Below, piece after piece: positions 1 through 7,650 of a DNA stretch of 35,106 nucleotides. Made by a program: the position numbers and the translations under genes. The stretch covers positions 1 to 35,106 of the forward strand of contig JADGIC010000007.1 of the NCBI GenBank assembly GCA_019683615.1, in the 5' to 3' direction. Within the stretch, counting starts at the first letter, position 1. Each line of letters begins with the position of its first letter. Source of the stretch: Alicyclobacillaceae bacterium. Lineage in GTDB: Bacteria > Bacillota > Bacilli > Alicyclobacillales > Alicyclobacillaceae. The notes below the pieces were generated by a model that saw nothing but the letters and a program-made list of their open reading frames with translations, had not been told where the DNA came from and did no database searches.

Positions 1-300
1 CCCTGCATGCCTGTGGATAAGTCTGAGAAGCCGCGCCACTGCTGCATCCCAATCCTATCCATCTGCCTACAGGGGCACATTAACTGTCGAACTCCGGACG
101 AACTGGCGGCGTGCACCAGATTCGCGCTGGCGGCAAGGTCGTCTGCTGGGGTTGAAACGCTATGAAGAACGGTCGGCGTCAGTGCTGCGGGGTGTGTGAT
201 GACGAGTCCGGTTGCAAGAGGGAGCCAAAGACGGTGGCCAGAAGGATGATACTTGGGGGACAAGTGCTTAGCGGGTGTCGCCACGAGCGGCGCAGGAGCA
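1..300. other. Left-edge intergenic stretch, no gene seen
   Basis: I see no convincing coding region here. The short open frames lack a good ribosome site and have no recognisable protein character. One perfect consensus DnaA box (TTATCCACA, minus strand) lies at 12-20, but it is alone. The stretch may be the 3' flank of a gene outside the window. Confidence 0.5.
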
Positions 301-335
301 GGACGTTGCCGGGCTATCGAGCCCGGCTGGCGTCC
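301..335. terminator. Strong hairpin over the CDGSH gene stop codon
   Basis: GCCGGGCT (308-315) and AGCCCGGC (320-327) form a perfect 8-bp stem with an ATCG loop. It is extended by GGACG (301-305) pairing with CGTCC (331-335). It includes the stop codon of the minus-strand CDGSH gene. No T-run follows, so it is either a weak terminator or a 3'-end stabiliser. Confidence 0.45.
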
Positions 336-514
336 TCAAACCCCTGACGCGCGTGGGAACCGTCGCAAAACGGCTTGTTCCCGGAGTGCCCGCAACGGCA
401 CAGGGCAAACGCTTCCTTGCGAGTGAATTCGGTGCCTTCGGCGTCGACGAGCTTGACGACGCCTTCCACCCGGTACGGTCCATTGTCACGGACGGTGATG
501 ACGACGTCAGACAT
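314..514 (-). CDS. CDGSH iron-sulfur domain protein
   Basis: This is a small (66 aa) soluble protein of the CDGSH/mitoNEET-like family, which binds a redox-active [2Fe-2S] cluster through three cysteines and one histidine. The signature is complete: C39-x-C41, then C50-D-G-S-H54, inside CRCGHSGNKPFCDGSH. The first half is a short beta-rich segment typical of stand-alone bacterial members. The ATG at 514 is chosen because GGGAGGGG lies about 8 bases upstream; a longer frame to 544 has no better site. It is divergent from cydAB across a 220-bp gap. The fold and cofactor are well supported. The cellular role of bacterial stand-alone CDGSH proteins is poorly known, with redox or Fe-S handling the usual suggestion. 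Confidence 0.9.
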   Translation of the reverse strand: MSDVVITVRDNGPYRVEGVVKLVDAEGTEFTRKEAFALCRCGHSGNKPFCDGSHARQGFEDASRAR

Positions 515-734
515 GAGAACCCCTCCCTCGCTGGTGTGCGTCACCGCTTCACAGAGAAGAATTCAAAATCGATTAAAGGAACGGTGACAATCAAGCATTC
601 AAAATTGTAATACAAACTGAATCTTGAATCCATGTTATCACGCGGCTGTGGGTTAGTCAAGGAAAGAGTGGTCATACTAACCGTTGTTCGAGAATGGCCG
701 TTTGTTTGAGAGCGGTCCGTACGGAGGGTGAGTC
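515..734. promoter_or_regulatory. Divergent intergenic region, CDGSH gene / cydA
   Basis: This AT-richer gap must carry the start signals for both divergent genes. A perfect 5-1-5 palindrome TTGTAATACAA is at 605-615. An inverted repeat GGTTAGT (651-657) / ACTAACC (676-682) lies about 50 bases before cydA. ATTCAAAAT occurs twice (near 562 and 596). I could not pick an unambiguous -35/-10 pair. The palindromes are candidate operators, for example for a redox regulator, but neither matches a Rex or Fnr box well. Confidence 0.35.
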
Positions 735-2105
735 ATGTCTCCAGACCACGTCCTGCTCGCGCGCACCCTGTTCGCTACCTCGCTGGCGATGCATATTATC
801 TATGCCACGCTGGGCGTGGGCATTCCGCTGATGGTGACCGTCGCCGAGGTGACGTACGCGCTCACCGGCGACAGCGATTACGCCATCATGGCCAAGCGCT
901 GGACGCGTGGCTTCACGGTCCTGCTGGCGGTGAGCATCACGACGGGCACCACCGTCGCGCTTCAGCTGAGCCTTCTGTGGCCGCGTTTCATGCAGGTGGT
1001 CGGGCAGGTCATCGCGCTGCCGTTTCTCATCGAGATCTTCGCCTTTTTCGTGGAGGCGCTGTTTATGTCCATCTACGTGTACGCGGCGGATCGCATCCCG
1101 CACCGGTGGCGGATTGCCAGCGTCGCCTTCGTGGCGGTGGGTGCCGCGGCGTCCGCCCTGCTGATCACCGACGCCAACGCCTTCATGAATACCCCGCGCG
1201 GCTTCCGGATGGTGGAGGGGCGGGCGGTCGACGTGCACCCGTGGCAAGCGGTGTTCAACCCGGCCCTGCCGACGGAGGACGCGCACGTGCTGGTGTCGGC
1301 GTACATGACGGTTGCGTTCATCACCGCCGCGGTGGCAGCCCACGGCTTGCTGCGGCGAGCGCACAGCGACCGCGTGCGTGAACACCAGTATAAGGCGCTC
1401 ATGTTGTCGCTTGCCCTGGGCGGGCTGTTTGGGATTTTCACCGCCATCGCCGGCGATGCCTCCGGCAAGTTCATCGCCCGCTACCAGCCGGAGAAGTTGG
1501 CGGTGGCGGAAGGGCTGTTCCACACCCAGGCGCACGCGCCGCTGGTCATCGGCGGGTGGGTGGACGGCGTGCACCAGCGGGTGATTGGCGGCATCGAGCT
1601 GCCCGGGTTGCTCAGCTGGCTGGCGACCGACCGGTTCGACGGGGTCGTCAAAGGGCTGGACGCGTTTCCGCGCGACACCTGGCCGCCCCTGTACGTGCAT
1701 TTGTTGTTCGACGCGATGGTGGGCATTGGCATGCTGTTGGTGCTGTTGGCCATCGCCGCTTGGCTGGTCAAGACCGTCCGCCGCGGTCAGCGCTTCCCGT
1801 TCCCGCGCTGGCTGCTGTGGCTGGTGGCCGCCAGCGGCCCGCTGGCGATGGCGGCGATTGAATGCGGCTGGATTTACGCGGAGGTGGCGCGCCAGCCGTG
1901 GATCATCTACCACGTCATGCGCACCGCCGACGCGGTCACGCCGGCGCCGTACGTGGGAGTCCTGTGCGTCCTGTTTGTCGGCCTGTACATCCTGCTGTCG
2001 GTGGGCACGGTGCTGGTGATGCGCGGCTACTTCCGGCGCCATCCCTTGGCCGAGGAGATTGAGCCCGGGCCCATCTCGCCGCGACGGGTGGTGTGGTTGC
2101 CGTGA
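735..2105 (+). CDS. cydA: Cytochrome bd-type quinol oxidase subunit I
   Basis: This is the haem-bearing subunit of a bd-type terminal oxidase in the cytoplasmic membrane; it oxidises quinol and reduces O2 to water without pumping protons. At 456 aa with about nine membrane segments it matches the family. Conserved features are H20 (MHIIYATLG; b595/d ligand region), E100 and E107 in IEIFAFFVEALF (proton path and haem site), H184 (EDAHVLVSAY; haem b558 ligand) and the late GWIYAEVARQPW motif. The quinol-binding loop looks short, as in cyanide-insensitive-oxidase (CIO/YthAB-like) enzymes rather than E. coli CydA; this subtype is an inference. The ATG at 735 has GGAGGGTGAG just upstream. The stop overlaps the start of cydB by 4 bases, so the two are translationally coupled. 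Confidence 0.95.
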   Translation: MSPDHVLLARTLFATSLAMHIIYATLGVGIPLMVTVAEVTYALTGDSDYAIMAKRWTRGFTVLLAVSITTGTTVALQLSLLWPRFMQVVGQVIALPFLIEIFAFFVEALFMSIYVYAADRIPHRWRIASVAFVAVGAAASALLITDANAFMNTPRGFRMVEGRAVDVHPWQAVFNPALPTEDAHVLVSAYMTVAFITAAVAAHGLLRRAHSDRVREHQYKALMLSLALGGLFGIFTAIAGDASGKFIARYQPEKLAVAEGLFHTQAHAPLVIGGWVDGVHQRVIGGIELPGLLSWLATDRFDGVVKGLDAFPRDTWPPLYVHLLFDAMVGIGMLLVLLAIAAWLVKTVRRGQRFPFPRWLLWLVAASGPLAMAAIECGWIYAEVARQPWIIYHVMRTADAVTPAPYVGVLCVLFVGLYILLSVGTVLVMRGYFRRHPLAEEIEPGPISPRRVVWLP

Positions 2106-3127
2106 ACGAGCCGCTGTGGGGTGCCGCGGTCCTGTGGACAGCGGTGTTCATCTACGCGATGGCAGGGTCCATCGACTTCGGGGCAGGCTTTTGGTCGATG
2201 GTGTACCGGCGGGAGAAGGACACACGCGCGTCGGTCATCGCCAACCGCTACCTGTCGCCTCTGTGGGAGGTTACGAACGTCTTTCTGGTGCTGTTTGCGG
2301 TGGCGCTGGTGGGGATGTTTCCGTCTGCCGCCTACGCGCTCGGCAGCGTCCTGCTGGTGCCCGGCAATCTGATCCTGATCCTGCTCACCATCCGCACCGT
2401 GTTTCTCGTCTATACGCACGCGGTGCACCGCCACCAGAGCGGGCTGCGGACCGTCTCCGGGATCACCGGCCTGGTCATCCCGGCGCTCTTGATGACCGTC
2501 TTTCCGGTCGCCCAGGGGGGCTTCCTGCGCCACACCGGCGGGCACTGGACGCTGTCGCTGGCGTCGTTGTTCAGTCACTGGACCACGTACAGCTACATCG
2601 CGCTGGGGTTGACGAGCGAGCTGTACCTCTCCAGCCTTTTCCTCGCCGATTACGCGCGCGTGGCGGGCGACGATTCCGCCTTTCAGGTGTACCGGCGCAA
2701 CGCGCTGTGGCTGGGGCCGGTCACGATGCTTGCCGCCCTCTTCACGCTGTGGGCGATACCATCTTCGGCCGCTTGGCTGCGGCGCGATCTCGCCGGACAA
2801 TCCACGCTTTTCATCGCCTCGGCGGCCTGCTTCCTGGTGGCGATGGCGGTGCTGTGGCGGGGGTCAGACGTCCGCCGGCGCTGGTACCGTCTGAGCGTCG
2901 TCGCCTCCGTGGCGCAGTACGCCTTGGCGATGATCGCCTACGGGCGCGCCCATCTGCCGTACCTCGTGTACCCGTCGTTCACCATCGCCAACAGCTTCAC
3001 CAACATGGAGATGTTCCGGGCGGCTGTGTTGGTCCTGCTGATTGGCATCGCCATCCTGTTTCCCGGGTTCGTCTGGTTTTGGCGGCTGTTCCTGGAGAAC
3101 AAGGGGTACGTCGGCAAACTGGAGTGA
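2102..3127 (+). CDS. cydB: Cytochrome bd-type quinol oxidase subunit II
   Basis: This is the second integral-membrane subunit of the oxidase (341 aa, about eight to nine segments), a structural partner of CydA. The N-terminal AMAGSIDFGAGFWSMVYRR corresponds to the conserved DFGxG segment of CydB, and NRYLSPLWEVTNVFLV matches the following W-E-x-x-N element. I place the start at GTG 2102, which overlaps the cydA stop as GTGA with a GGGTGGTG site about 10 bases upstream. A GTG at 2093 in the same frame would add three residues. No cydCD assembly transporter or small CydX-type ORF is visible here. The gene ends 20 bp before the convergent metC-type gene. Confidence 0.93.
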   Translation: MNEPLWGAAVLWTAVFIYAMAGSIDFGAGFWSMVYRREKDTRASVIANRYLSPLWEVTNVFLVLFAVALVGMFPSAAYALGSVLLVPGNLILILLTIRTVFLVYTHAVHRHQSGLRTVSGITGLVIPALLMTVFPVAQGGFLRHTGGHWTLSLASLFSHWTTYSYIALGLTSELYLSSLFLADYARVAGDDSAFQVYRRNALWLGPVTMLAALFTLWAIPSSAAWLRRDLAGQSTLFIASAACFLVAMAVLWRGSDVRRRWYRLSVVASVAQYALAMIAYGRAHLPYLVYPSFTIANSFTNMEMFRAAVLVLLIGIAILFPGFVWFWRLFLENKGYVGKLE

Positions 3128-3147
3128 CCGGGCATCGCGCGGCACGT

Positions 3148-4332
3148 TCACACCGCCTGCAGCGCCTGCTCCAGGTCGGCCAAAAGGTCCGCCTCCGCCT
3201 CCAGCCCCACGGACAGTCGCAGCAGCCCGTCGGTGATGCCGCGGCGGGCCCGCTCGTCCGGGGGCATGCTGGCGTGGGACATGCGCGCCGGGTACGACAG
3301 GATGCTCTCCGCCGCGCCCAGGCTGACGGCGAACAGGGGCAACCGAAGCCGCGCCGCGAACCGCCTGACCTCGTCCGCGCCGCCGATGTCGAACGACAGC
3401 ACCGCACCCGGCCCCTTCGCCTGGCGGTCGTGCACCGCTTTGCCGGGGTGGCCGGGCAGACCAGGATAGTACACTCGGTTTACCTTCGGGTGGTCCTGCA
3501 GGAAGCGGGCGATGGCCTGGGCGGACGACTGGGACTGGCGCATCCGCACCGACAACGTCTTGATGCCGCGCATCACCAGCCAGCTGTCGTACGGGCCGAG
3601 CACGCCTCCGAAGCCGTTTTGGATCAGGTACATCTCGGCACCCAGGCGCTCGTTCGCCACCGTCGCCAGGCCGGCCACCACGTCCGAGTGGCCGCCGAGA
3701 AACTTGGTGGCCGAGTGCACGACGATATCCGCGCCCAAATCGTGCGGCCGCTGCAGGTATGGTGACATGAACGTGTTGTCGACAATCGTCACCAGTCCCC
3801 GCTCCTTCGCCAGTGCGCAGGCGGAGGCCAGATCAATGATACGCAGCGTCGGGTTGGACGGCGTCTCCAGGTAGAGGGCGCGGGTGTTTGGCCGGATGGC
3901 AGCCCGAACCCGGTCGAGGTCGGTGGCATCCACAAACGTCGCTTCGACGCCCAGCCGCGCGAACACTCGCGTCAGCGCCCGGTAGGTGCCGCCGTAAATG
4001 TCCTCGCAGGCGACAATGTGGCTGCCGGCCGGGAACAGCAGGAGCGCCGCCGTGATGGCGGCCATGCCGGAGGCGAAGGCGAACCCCCGCACGCCGCCCT
4101 CCAGCTCGGCGATCACCCGTTCCAGCGCCACCCGCGTCGGGTTGCCGGAGCGGGCGTAGTCAAACTCGGGCGGGTGGTCGAAGTCCGGCTGGTGGAACGT
4201 GGACGCTTGGTAGATGGGAATGCTGGCGGCGCCGGTGTACGGGTCCACTTCGGCTCCGGTGTGCAGGTTGAGCGTCTCAAAGGAAAACCTGTCCGGCGCG
4301 TGCCGTCCCGGTCCCTGACGTTCAGAGGCCAA
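3148..4332 (-). CDS. metC: PLP-dependent transsulfuration enzyme, cystathionine beta-lyase type
   Basis: This is a cytosolic Cys/Met-metabolism PLP enzyme (394 aa, usual family length). It probably cleaves cystathionine to homocysteine in methionine synthesis. The PLP lysine is K210 in SATKFLGGHSD. The cofactor-phosphate segment FASGMAA is near 86-92, the conserved YARSGNPTR near 59-67 and VDNTF near 184-188. It is the second gene of a two-gene unit, overlapping the upstream paralogue by 11 bases. The TTG start at 4332 is chosen for its GGGAGGTGA site, which lies inside the end of the preceding gene. The pair mirrors Bacillus metI-metC, so position suggests this one is the lyase. Beta-lyase, gamma-lyase and gamma-synthase cannot be separated with certainty from sequence alone. 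Confidence 0.85.
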   Translation of the reverse strand: MASERQGPGRHAPDRFSFETLNLHTGAEVDPYTGAASIPIYQASTFHQPDFDHPPEFDYARSGNPTRVALERVIAELEGGVRGFAFASGMAAITAALLLFPAGSHIVACEDIYGGTYRALTRVFARLGVEATFVDATDLDRVRAAIRPNTRALYLETPSNPTLRIIDLASACALAKERGLVTIVDNTFMSPYLQRPHDLGADIVVHSATKFLGGHSDVVAGLATVANERLGAEMYLIQNGFGGVLGPYDSWLVMRGIKTLSVRMRQSQSSAQAIARFLQDHPKVNRVYYPGLPGHPGKAVHDRQAKGPGAVLSFDIGGADEVRRFAARLRLPLFAVSLGAAESILSYPARMSHASMPPDERARRGITDGLLRLSVGLEAEADLLADLEQALQAV

Positions 4333-5488
4333 CGCGCTTCACCTCCCGCTCCGCCGCCTTGAGCGCCTGTTCCAAGTCGGCAATCAGGTCGTCCACGTGC
4401 TCAATCCCGATGGACAGGCGCACCAGCCGGTCGGTGACGCCGATGGCTTCGCGCACCTCCGGCGGGATGTCGCTGTGCGTCTGCACCGCCGGGTATGTGA
4501 TCAGCGATTCGACACCGCCCAGGCTTTCGGCAAACGTGATCAGGCGCACGTTCGACAGCAGCGGTGCCACCAGCCGCGCGTCGGCGACGTCGAACGACAC
4601 CATGCCGCCAAACCCGGTCGCCTGTTGCTCGTGGACAGACCGCCGCGGGTGGCCGTCGAGGCCCGGGTAGTAGACCCGCGTGACCAAGGGATGGGTCTCC
4701 AGCCAGCGGGCGACGGCCGCCGCGTTCGCTTCGTGGCGCTGCATCCGCAGCGCCAGCGTCTTCATCCCGCGCAACAGCAGCCAGCTGTCGTGCGGCGACA
4801 GCACCGCGCCGGCCGAGTTCTGGTAGAACTGAAGCCTCTCGCCCAAGGCCGGGTCCTTGGCCACCAGCAGGCCGGCCAACACGTCATTGTGGCCACCCAG
4901 GTACTTGGTCGCCGAGTGTACCACCACGTCCGCGCCCAGCTCCAGCGGCCGCTGGAAGTACGGCGTCATGAACGTGTTGTCCACGATGGTGATGATCCCG
5001 CGGGCCCGGGCGATGCGCACGCAGCCTCGGATGTCGCTGATCTTCATGAGCGGGTTGGTGGGCGTCTCCAGGAACAGCGCCCGCGTCCGCTCATTCACCG
5101 CCCGCTCCACCGCTTCCAGGTCGCCCGTGTCGACGTACGCCACGTCGATGCCGAGCGGCCGCAGGATCCGTTCGAACAAGCGGTAGGTCCCGCCGTACAG
5201 GTCGTCTGACACCACCAGGCGGTCCCCCGGCCCAAACAGGCGGCACAGGCAGTCGATGGCGGCCATCCCGGATGCGAACGCCAGGCCGCGGGCGCCCCGC
5301 TCCAGCCGGGCCGTCTCTTCCTCGAGGGCCTGCCGTGTGGGGTTGCCGGTGCGGGTGTAGTCGTAGCCGGTGGACTGTCCGGGCCCCGGGTGTGCGAACG
5401 TCGCCGAGTGGTAGACGGGCACGGAGATGGCGCCGGTGGCGGGATCGCGGCGGTTGCCGAGCTGGGCCACGTGGGTATCGATATGCAC
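4322..5488 (-). CDS. metI: PLP-dependent transsulfuration enzyme, cystathionine gamma-synthase / O-acetylhomoserine sulfhydrylase type
   Basis: This is the first gene of the methionine-branch pair. It is expected to condense an activated homoserine with cysteine (cystathionine gamma-synthase) or with sulfide. The 388-aa product carries the PLP lysine K195 in SATKYLGGHND, FASGMAA near 71-77, YTRTGNPTR near 44-52 and VDNTFMTPYFQRP near 169-181. The GTG at 5488 is preferred: AAGGAGG sits 8 bases upstream, whereas the open frame continues to 5632 through unconserved sequence. In Bacillus the equivalent operon is usually under a SAM-I riboswitch, and I find no SAM-box core in the approximately 115-nt leader. 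Assignment as MetI rests on gene order and on similarity to the downstream paralogue. Confidence 0.85.
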   Translation of the reverse strand: MHIDTHVAQLGNRRDPATGAISVPVYHSATFAHPGPGQSTGYDYTRTGNPTRQALEEETARLERGARGLAFASGMAAIDCLCRLFGPGDRLVVSDDLYGGTYRLFERILRPLGIDVAYVDTGDLEAVERAVNERTRALFLETPTNPLMKISDIRGCVRIARARGIITIVDNTFMTPYFQRPLELGADVVVHSATKYLGGHNDVLAGLLVAKDPALGERLQFYQNSAGAVLSPHDSWLLLRGMKTLALRMQRHEANAAAVARWLETHPLVTRVYYPGLDGHPRRSVHEQQATGFGGMVSFDVADARLVAPLLSNVRLITFAESLGGVESLITYPAVQTHSDIPPEVREAIGVTDRLVRLSIGIEHVDDLIADLEQALKAAEREVKRVGL

Positions 5489-5603
5489 GTGAGTTCCCTC
5501 CTTGGGCCGATGCGCCGGCGGGCGCGCCCGGCGGGTGCTGCGGGTTCGGCCGTTGCGGGCCTTCGTGAGCACAAGTGCGGCCGAGCACAAACCTTTCTCT
5601 CCA

Positions 5604-5632
5604 CTTGTAACCCGATCTCGCCGGTGCGTCAA
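5604..5632 (-). promoter_or_regulatory. Putative sigma-A promoter of the metI-metC unit
   Basis: Read on the minus strand, TTGACG is followed after 16 bases by TTACAA (17 bases to TACAAG). The -35 is good and the -10 poor. It is the best candidate in the 227-bp gap, about 115 bases before the GTG start. Confidence 0.4.
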
Positions 5633-5715
5633 TGCACAGCGATGGAAATCACGTCATCTGCCGTCGAGAGGGCGGACCAAGGCTCGGCGGTGCCGGGCTG
5701 GTCGGCGACCGTCCG

Positions 5716-6504
5716 TCAGCGGATGGCCATCATCTCCTGGTGCAGGCCGTCGTACATGGCCGCCTCCGAGCGGGCGAAGTAGACGCCCACCCGGTACATG
5801 CTGCAAAGCGACTCCGGCTGCGTATATTGGGCGAGGATGTTCTTGCAGAGCTGGTAGTGGCGAGGTTCGTGTTCCTGCGCATGAGCCTCCCAAAACCGTA
5901 CGTCTATTGTCCGCTCCCGGTTGTACTCCGGCCGCCGGAAGCCGCGCCCGATGGCGCCCATCACAGACCCGGCGAACAGCTCCGACCCCAGGCCGACGGC
6001 GGCCATCGCTTCAAGCGGAGTGGCGGCGCGGAAGAACTCCAGAAACGTGTCCACGGCGGTTTGCACACAGGCCGACATCGGTTCCGCCGGGATGCCGTCG
6101 GCGTCAAGCGTGACGTCCGGATCGACCGAGAGCAGGAAGGTGCGGTAGAGCTGTTCGTGAGAGCGGCCGGGGACGCCGCGGCCAGCCTCGTCCCAGAGGT
6201 TGTCCGCCAGGGGTATCCACCAGGATTCCAGCGGGTTCATGGCGGCGATGGACGCCCCGAGTACGCGCGGAAAGTGGCGGCTGTAGTAACTGTACTGGAT
6301 GGCAAAGTGGCGAATTTGCCGCCAGTTGTACCGTCCTTGCAACAGGTGCGTGAAGAACGGCGCTTGGAAGAAGGCGCTCTCCACGACGCGCAGCACCGCT
6401 TGCTCGACGTCTTCGTAGGTTCGCAGTGCGAGTTCCGCCGGTGCGGCCGGCGCCTCTGCACGGGCGAACGCCCGGCCCTCGTCTCTGACGCCGTCAATCG
6501 TCAT
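5716..6504 (-). CDS. Haem-oxygenase-like (HDO/TenA/PqqC superfamily) iron-dependent enzyme
   Basis: The 262-aa all-helical protein belongs to the iron-containing redox enzyme branch of the haem-oxygenase-like fold, a group of mononuclear or diiron oxidases/oxygenases with varied substrates. Candidate metal ligands lie where the family has them: E106 and H116 in DNLWDEAGRGVPGRSHEQL, E175 in GLGSELFAG, and H208, E211/H212 and H216 in EAHAQEHEPRHY. The last segment reads H-x3-H-x3-H instead of the commoner H-x3-D-x2-H, so the site may be altered. The ATG at 6504 has AAAGGAGG about 10 bases upstream. It stands alone, with 227 bp before the met unit and a divergent TauE gene upstream. The substrate is unknown. 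A thiaminase (TenA) role is unlikely because no thiamin genes are nearby. Confidence 0.75.
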   Translation of the reverse strand: MTIDGVRDEGRAFARAEAPAAPAELALRTYEDVEQAVLRVVESAFFQAPFFTHLLQGRYNWRQIRHFAIQYSYYSRHFPRVLGASIAAMNPLESWWIPLADNLWDEAGRGVPGRSHEQLYRTFLLSVDPDVTLDADGIPAEPMSACVQTAVDTFLEFFRAATPLEAMAAVGLGSELFAGSVMGAIGRGFRRPEYNRERTIDVRFWEAHAQEHEPRHYQLCKNILAQYTQPESLCSMYRVGVYFARSEAAMYDGLHQEMMAIR

Positions 6505-6557
6505 GGCCCGGAACCCTCCTTTCCTGTGTCCTCTACCAGTATAGCAACAACACTCCC

Positions 6558-6586
6558 TTGACGGATGGCGTCGCAGGCGCTAGACT
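6558..6586 (+). promoter_or_regulatory. Putative promoter for the TauE-sat unit
   Basis: TTGACG (6558-6563), a 17-base spacer, then TAGACT (6581-6586). It would give a leader of about 150 bases before the TauE/SafE gene. The TATACT on the minus strand near 6538-6543 is the only -10 candidate I see for the divergent HDO gene. Confidence 0.45.
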
Positions 6587-6672
6587 GATCACATAATCTT
6601 TACTATACCCATCGGAATTTGTTTTATATGTGAAGAGGTTGTGAAGGCGGGTTTGAGCAATCGTTGAGGGAA

Positions 6673-6702
6673 TCAGTGACGGTTGGTTCAGTGACGGTTG
6701 GT
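6673..6702 (+). repeat. Perfect 15-bp tandem repeat in the TauE leader
   Basis: TCAGTGACGGTTGGT occurs twice with no gap (6673-6687 and 6688-6702), ending 37 bases before the start codon. It may be a tandem operator or a recent slippage duplication. Confidence 0.85.
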
Positions 6703-6739
6703 GGCGTTCATCCAGGTGTGAGCGGGGGACAGAGACGGT

Positions 6740-7516
6740 ATGGACTGGAAGGTTTCGGTCGTCGGTTTCGTGGTGGGTGTCTTGATCGGATTGACCGGCA
6801 TGGGCGGCGGCACCGTCATGACGCCCTTGATGATTTTCGTGTTCCACATGCACCCCGCGTTGGCGGTGGGCACAGATTTGGTATACTCCTCGCTCACCAA
6901 AATGGCCGGCGCCATCCAGCATATCCGGCAACGGACCGTCGATTTCCGGGCGCTGAAATTCCTCGCCATTGGCACTGTGCCAGGCGCGCTTGGGGGCTCC
7001 CTGCTCGTTGGGTTGCTGGAAAGGCACCTGCCGATGCAGCACTTTAACACCGTCGTGGGGCGGGCGCTTGGTGCCGTGTACATCCTGGTGATTGCCTCGA
7101 TGGTATGGCGCTGGTGGGCAGCCCGGCGGGGCGGCCGCCGCAAACCGGAAGGCGCAGTGCCTTTGCCGCGCCTTGGCTTGGTCGCGCTTGGCCTGGTCGC
7201 CGGTTTCCTGGTCGGATTGACATCGGTCGGAAGCGGGACCCTGTACATTGCGGTGCTCGCTCTCATTTACCCCATCGCCAGCGCGCGGATGGTCGGCACT
7301 GACATCGTCGTGGGCGTTTTGGTGACCGGCGTGGCCGGGCTCACGCACATGGCGTTTGGCAACGTCGATCTGCGGATGGTGCTGAGCCTGTTGGTGGGCT
7401 CCATCCCTGGTATCCTGCTTGGCAGCAAGGTCACCGTGCGGCTGCCTGAGCCGGCGGTGCGCGTCGGCCTGATGGCGATGCTGTGCTGGTCCAGCTGGAA
7501 CCTGCTGCTCCGCTGA
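6740..7516 (+). CDS. TauE/SafE family sulfite/sulfonate-type membrane transporter
   Basis: This 258-aa integral membrane protein has about eight segments in two repeated halves, as is usual for TauE/SafE. Each half carries the glycine-rich family signature: [22 protein letters not shown] near 10-31 and [21 protein letters not shown] near 151-171. The family moves small organic or inorganic sulfur anions. Because ATP sulfurylase follows 134 bp downstream on the same strand, sulfate uptake or sulfite export is the likely role here; direction and substrate are inferred. The ATG at 6740 has GGGGGACAG upstream. Confidence 0.88.
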   Translation: MDWKVSVVGFVVGVLIGLTGMGGGTVMTPLMIFVFHMHPALAVGTDLVYSSLTKMAGAIQHIRQRTVDFRALKFLAIGTVPGALGGSLLVGLLERHLPMQHFNTVVGRALGAVYILVIASMVWRWWAARRGGRRKPEGAVPLPRLGLVALGLVAGFLVGLTSVGSGTLYIAVLALIYPIASARMVGTDIVVGVLVTGVAGLTHMAFGNVDLRMVLSLLVGSIPGILLGSKVTVRLPEPAVRVGLMAMLCWSSWNLLLR

Positions 7517-7563
7517 ATGAACAGCCTGTTAGGTGCAACCGGTCGCTATTGACCGCACACGGG

Positions 7564-7585
7564 CCGGCCGCAGGGCAGCGGCCGG
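7564..7585 (+). other. Strong hairpin between the TauE gene and sat
   Basis: CCGGCCGC (7564-7571) and GCGGCCGG (7578-7585) make a perfect 8-bp GC stem with a six-base loop. No T-run follows, so it is more likely an mRNA-processing or partial-attenuation element than a full terminator. It lies 66 bases before the sat start. Confidence 0.5.
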
Positions 7586-7650
7586 GGGCAGGCGGCCCCA
7601 GCCGCGCCGGACCGGAAGCGGCGGAACATCACTGCAACGGAGGAATCGAG

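Noticed and set aside
12-20. Perfect DnaA box, possible replication origin
   Set aside because: It is a single copy with no AT-rich unwinding region, no cluster of boxes and no dnaA/dnaN nearby.
162-347. Small ORF at the left edge
   Set aside because: It has a poor ribosome site, overlaps the CDGSH gene antisense and shows no domain character.
672-2042. A 456-codon minus-strand frame opposite cydA
   Set aside because: The product is His/Gln/Arg-rich low-complexity sequence mirroring cydA codon bias, with no recognisable domain and no ribosome site.
6891-6896. GTATAC motif inside the TauE gene (and another at 21815-21820 in the aldehyde dehydrogenase gene)
   Set aside because: Both are within coding sequence and lack the flanking CCAAA; they are expected by chance.
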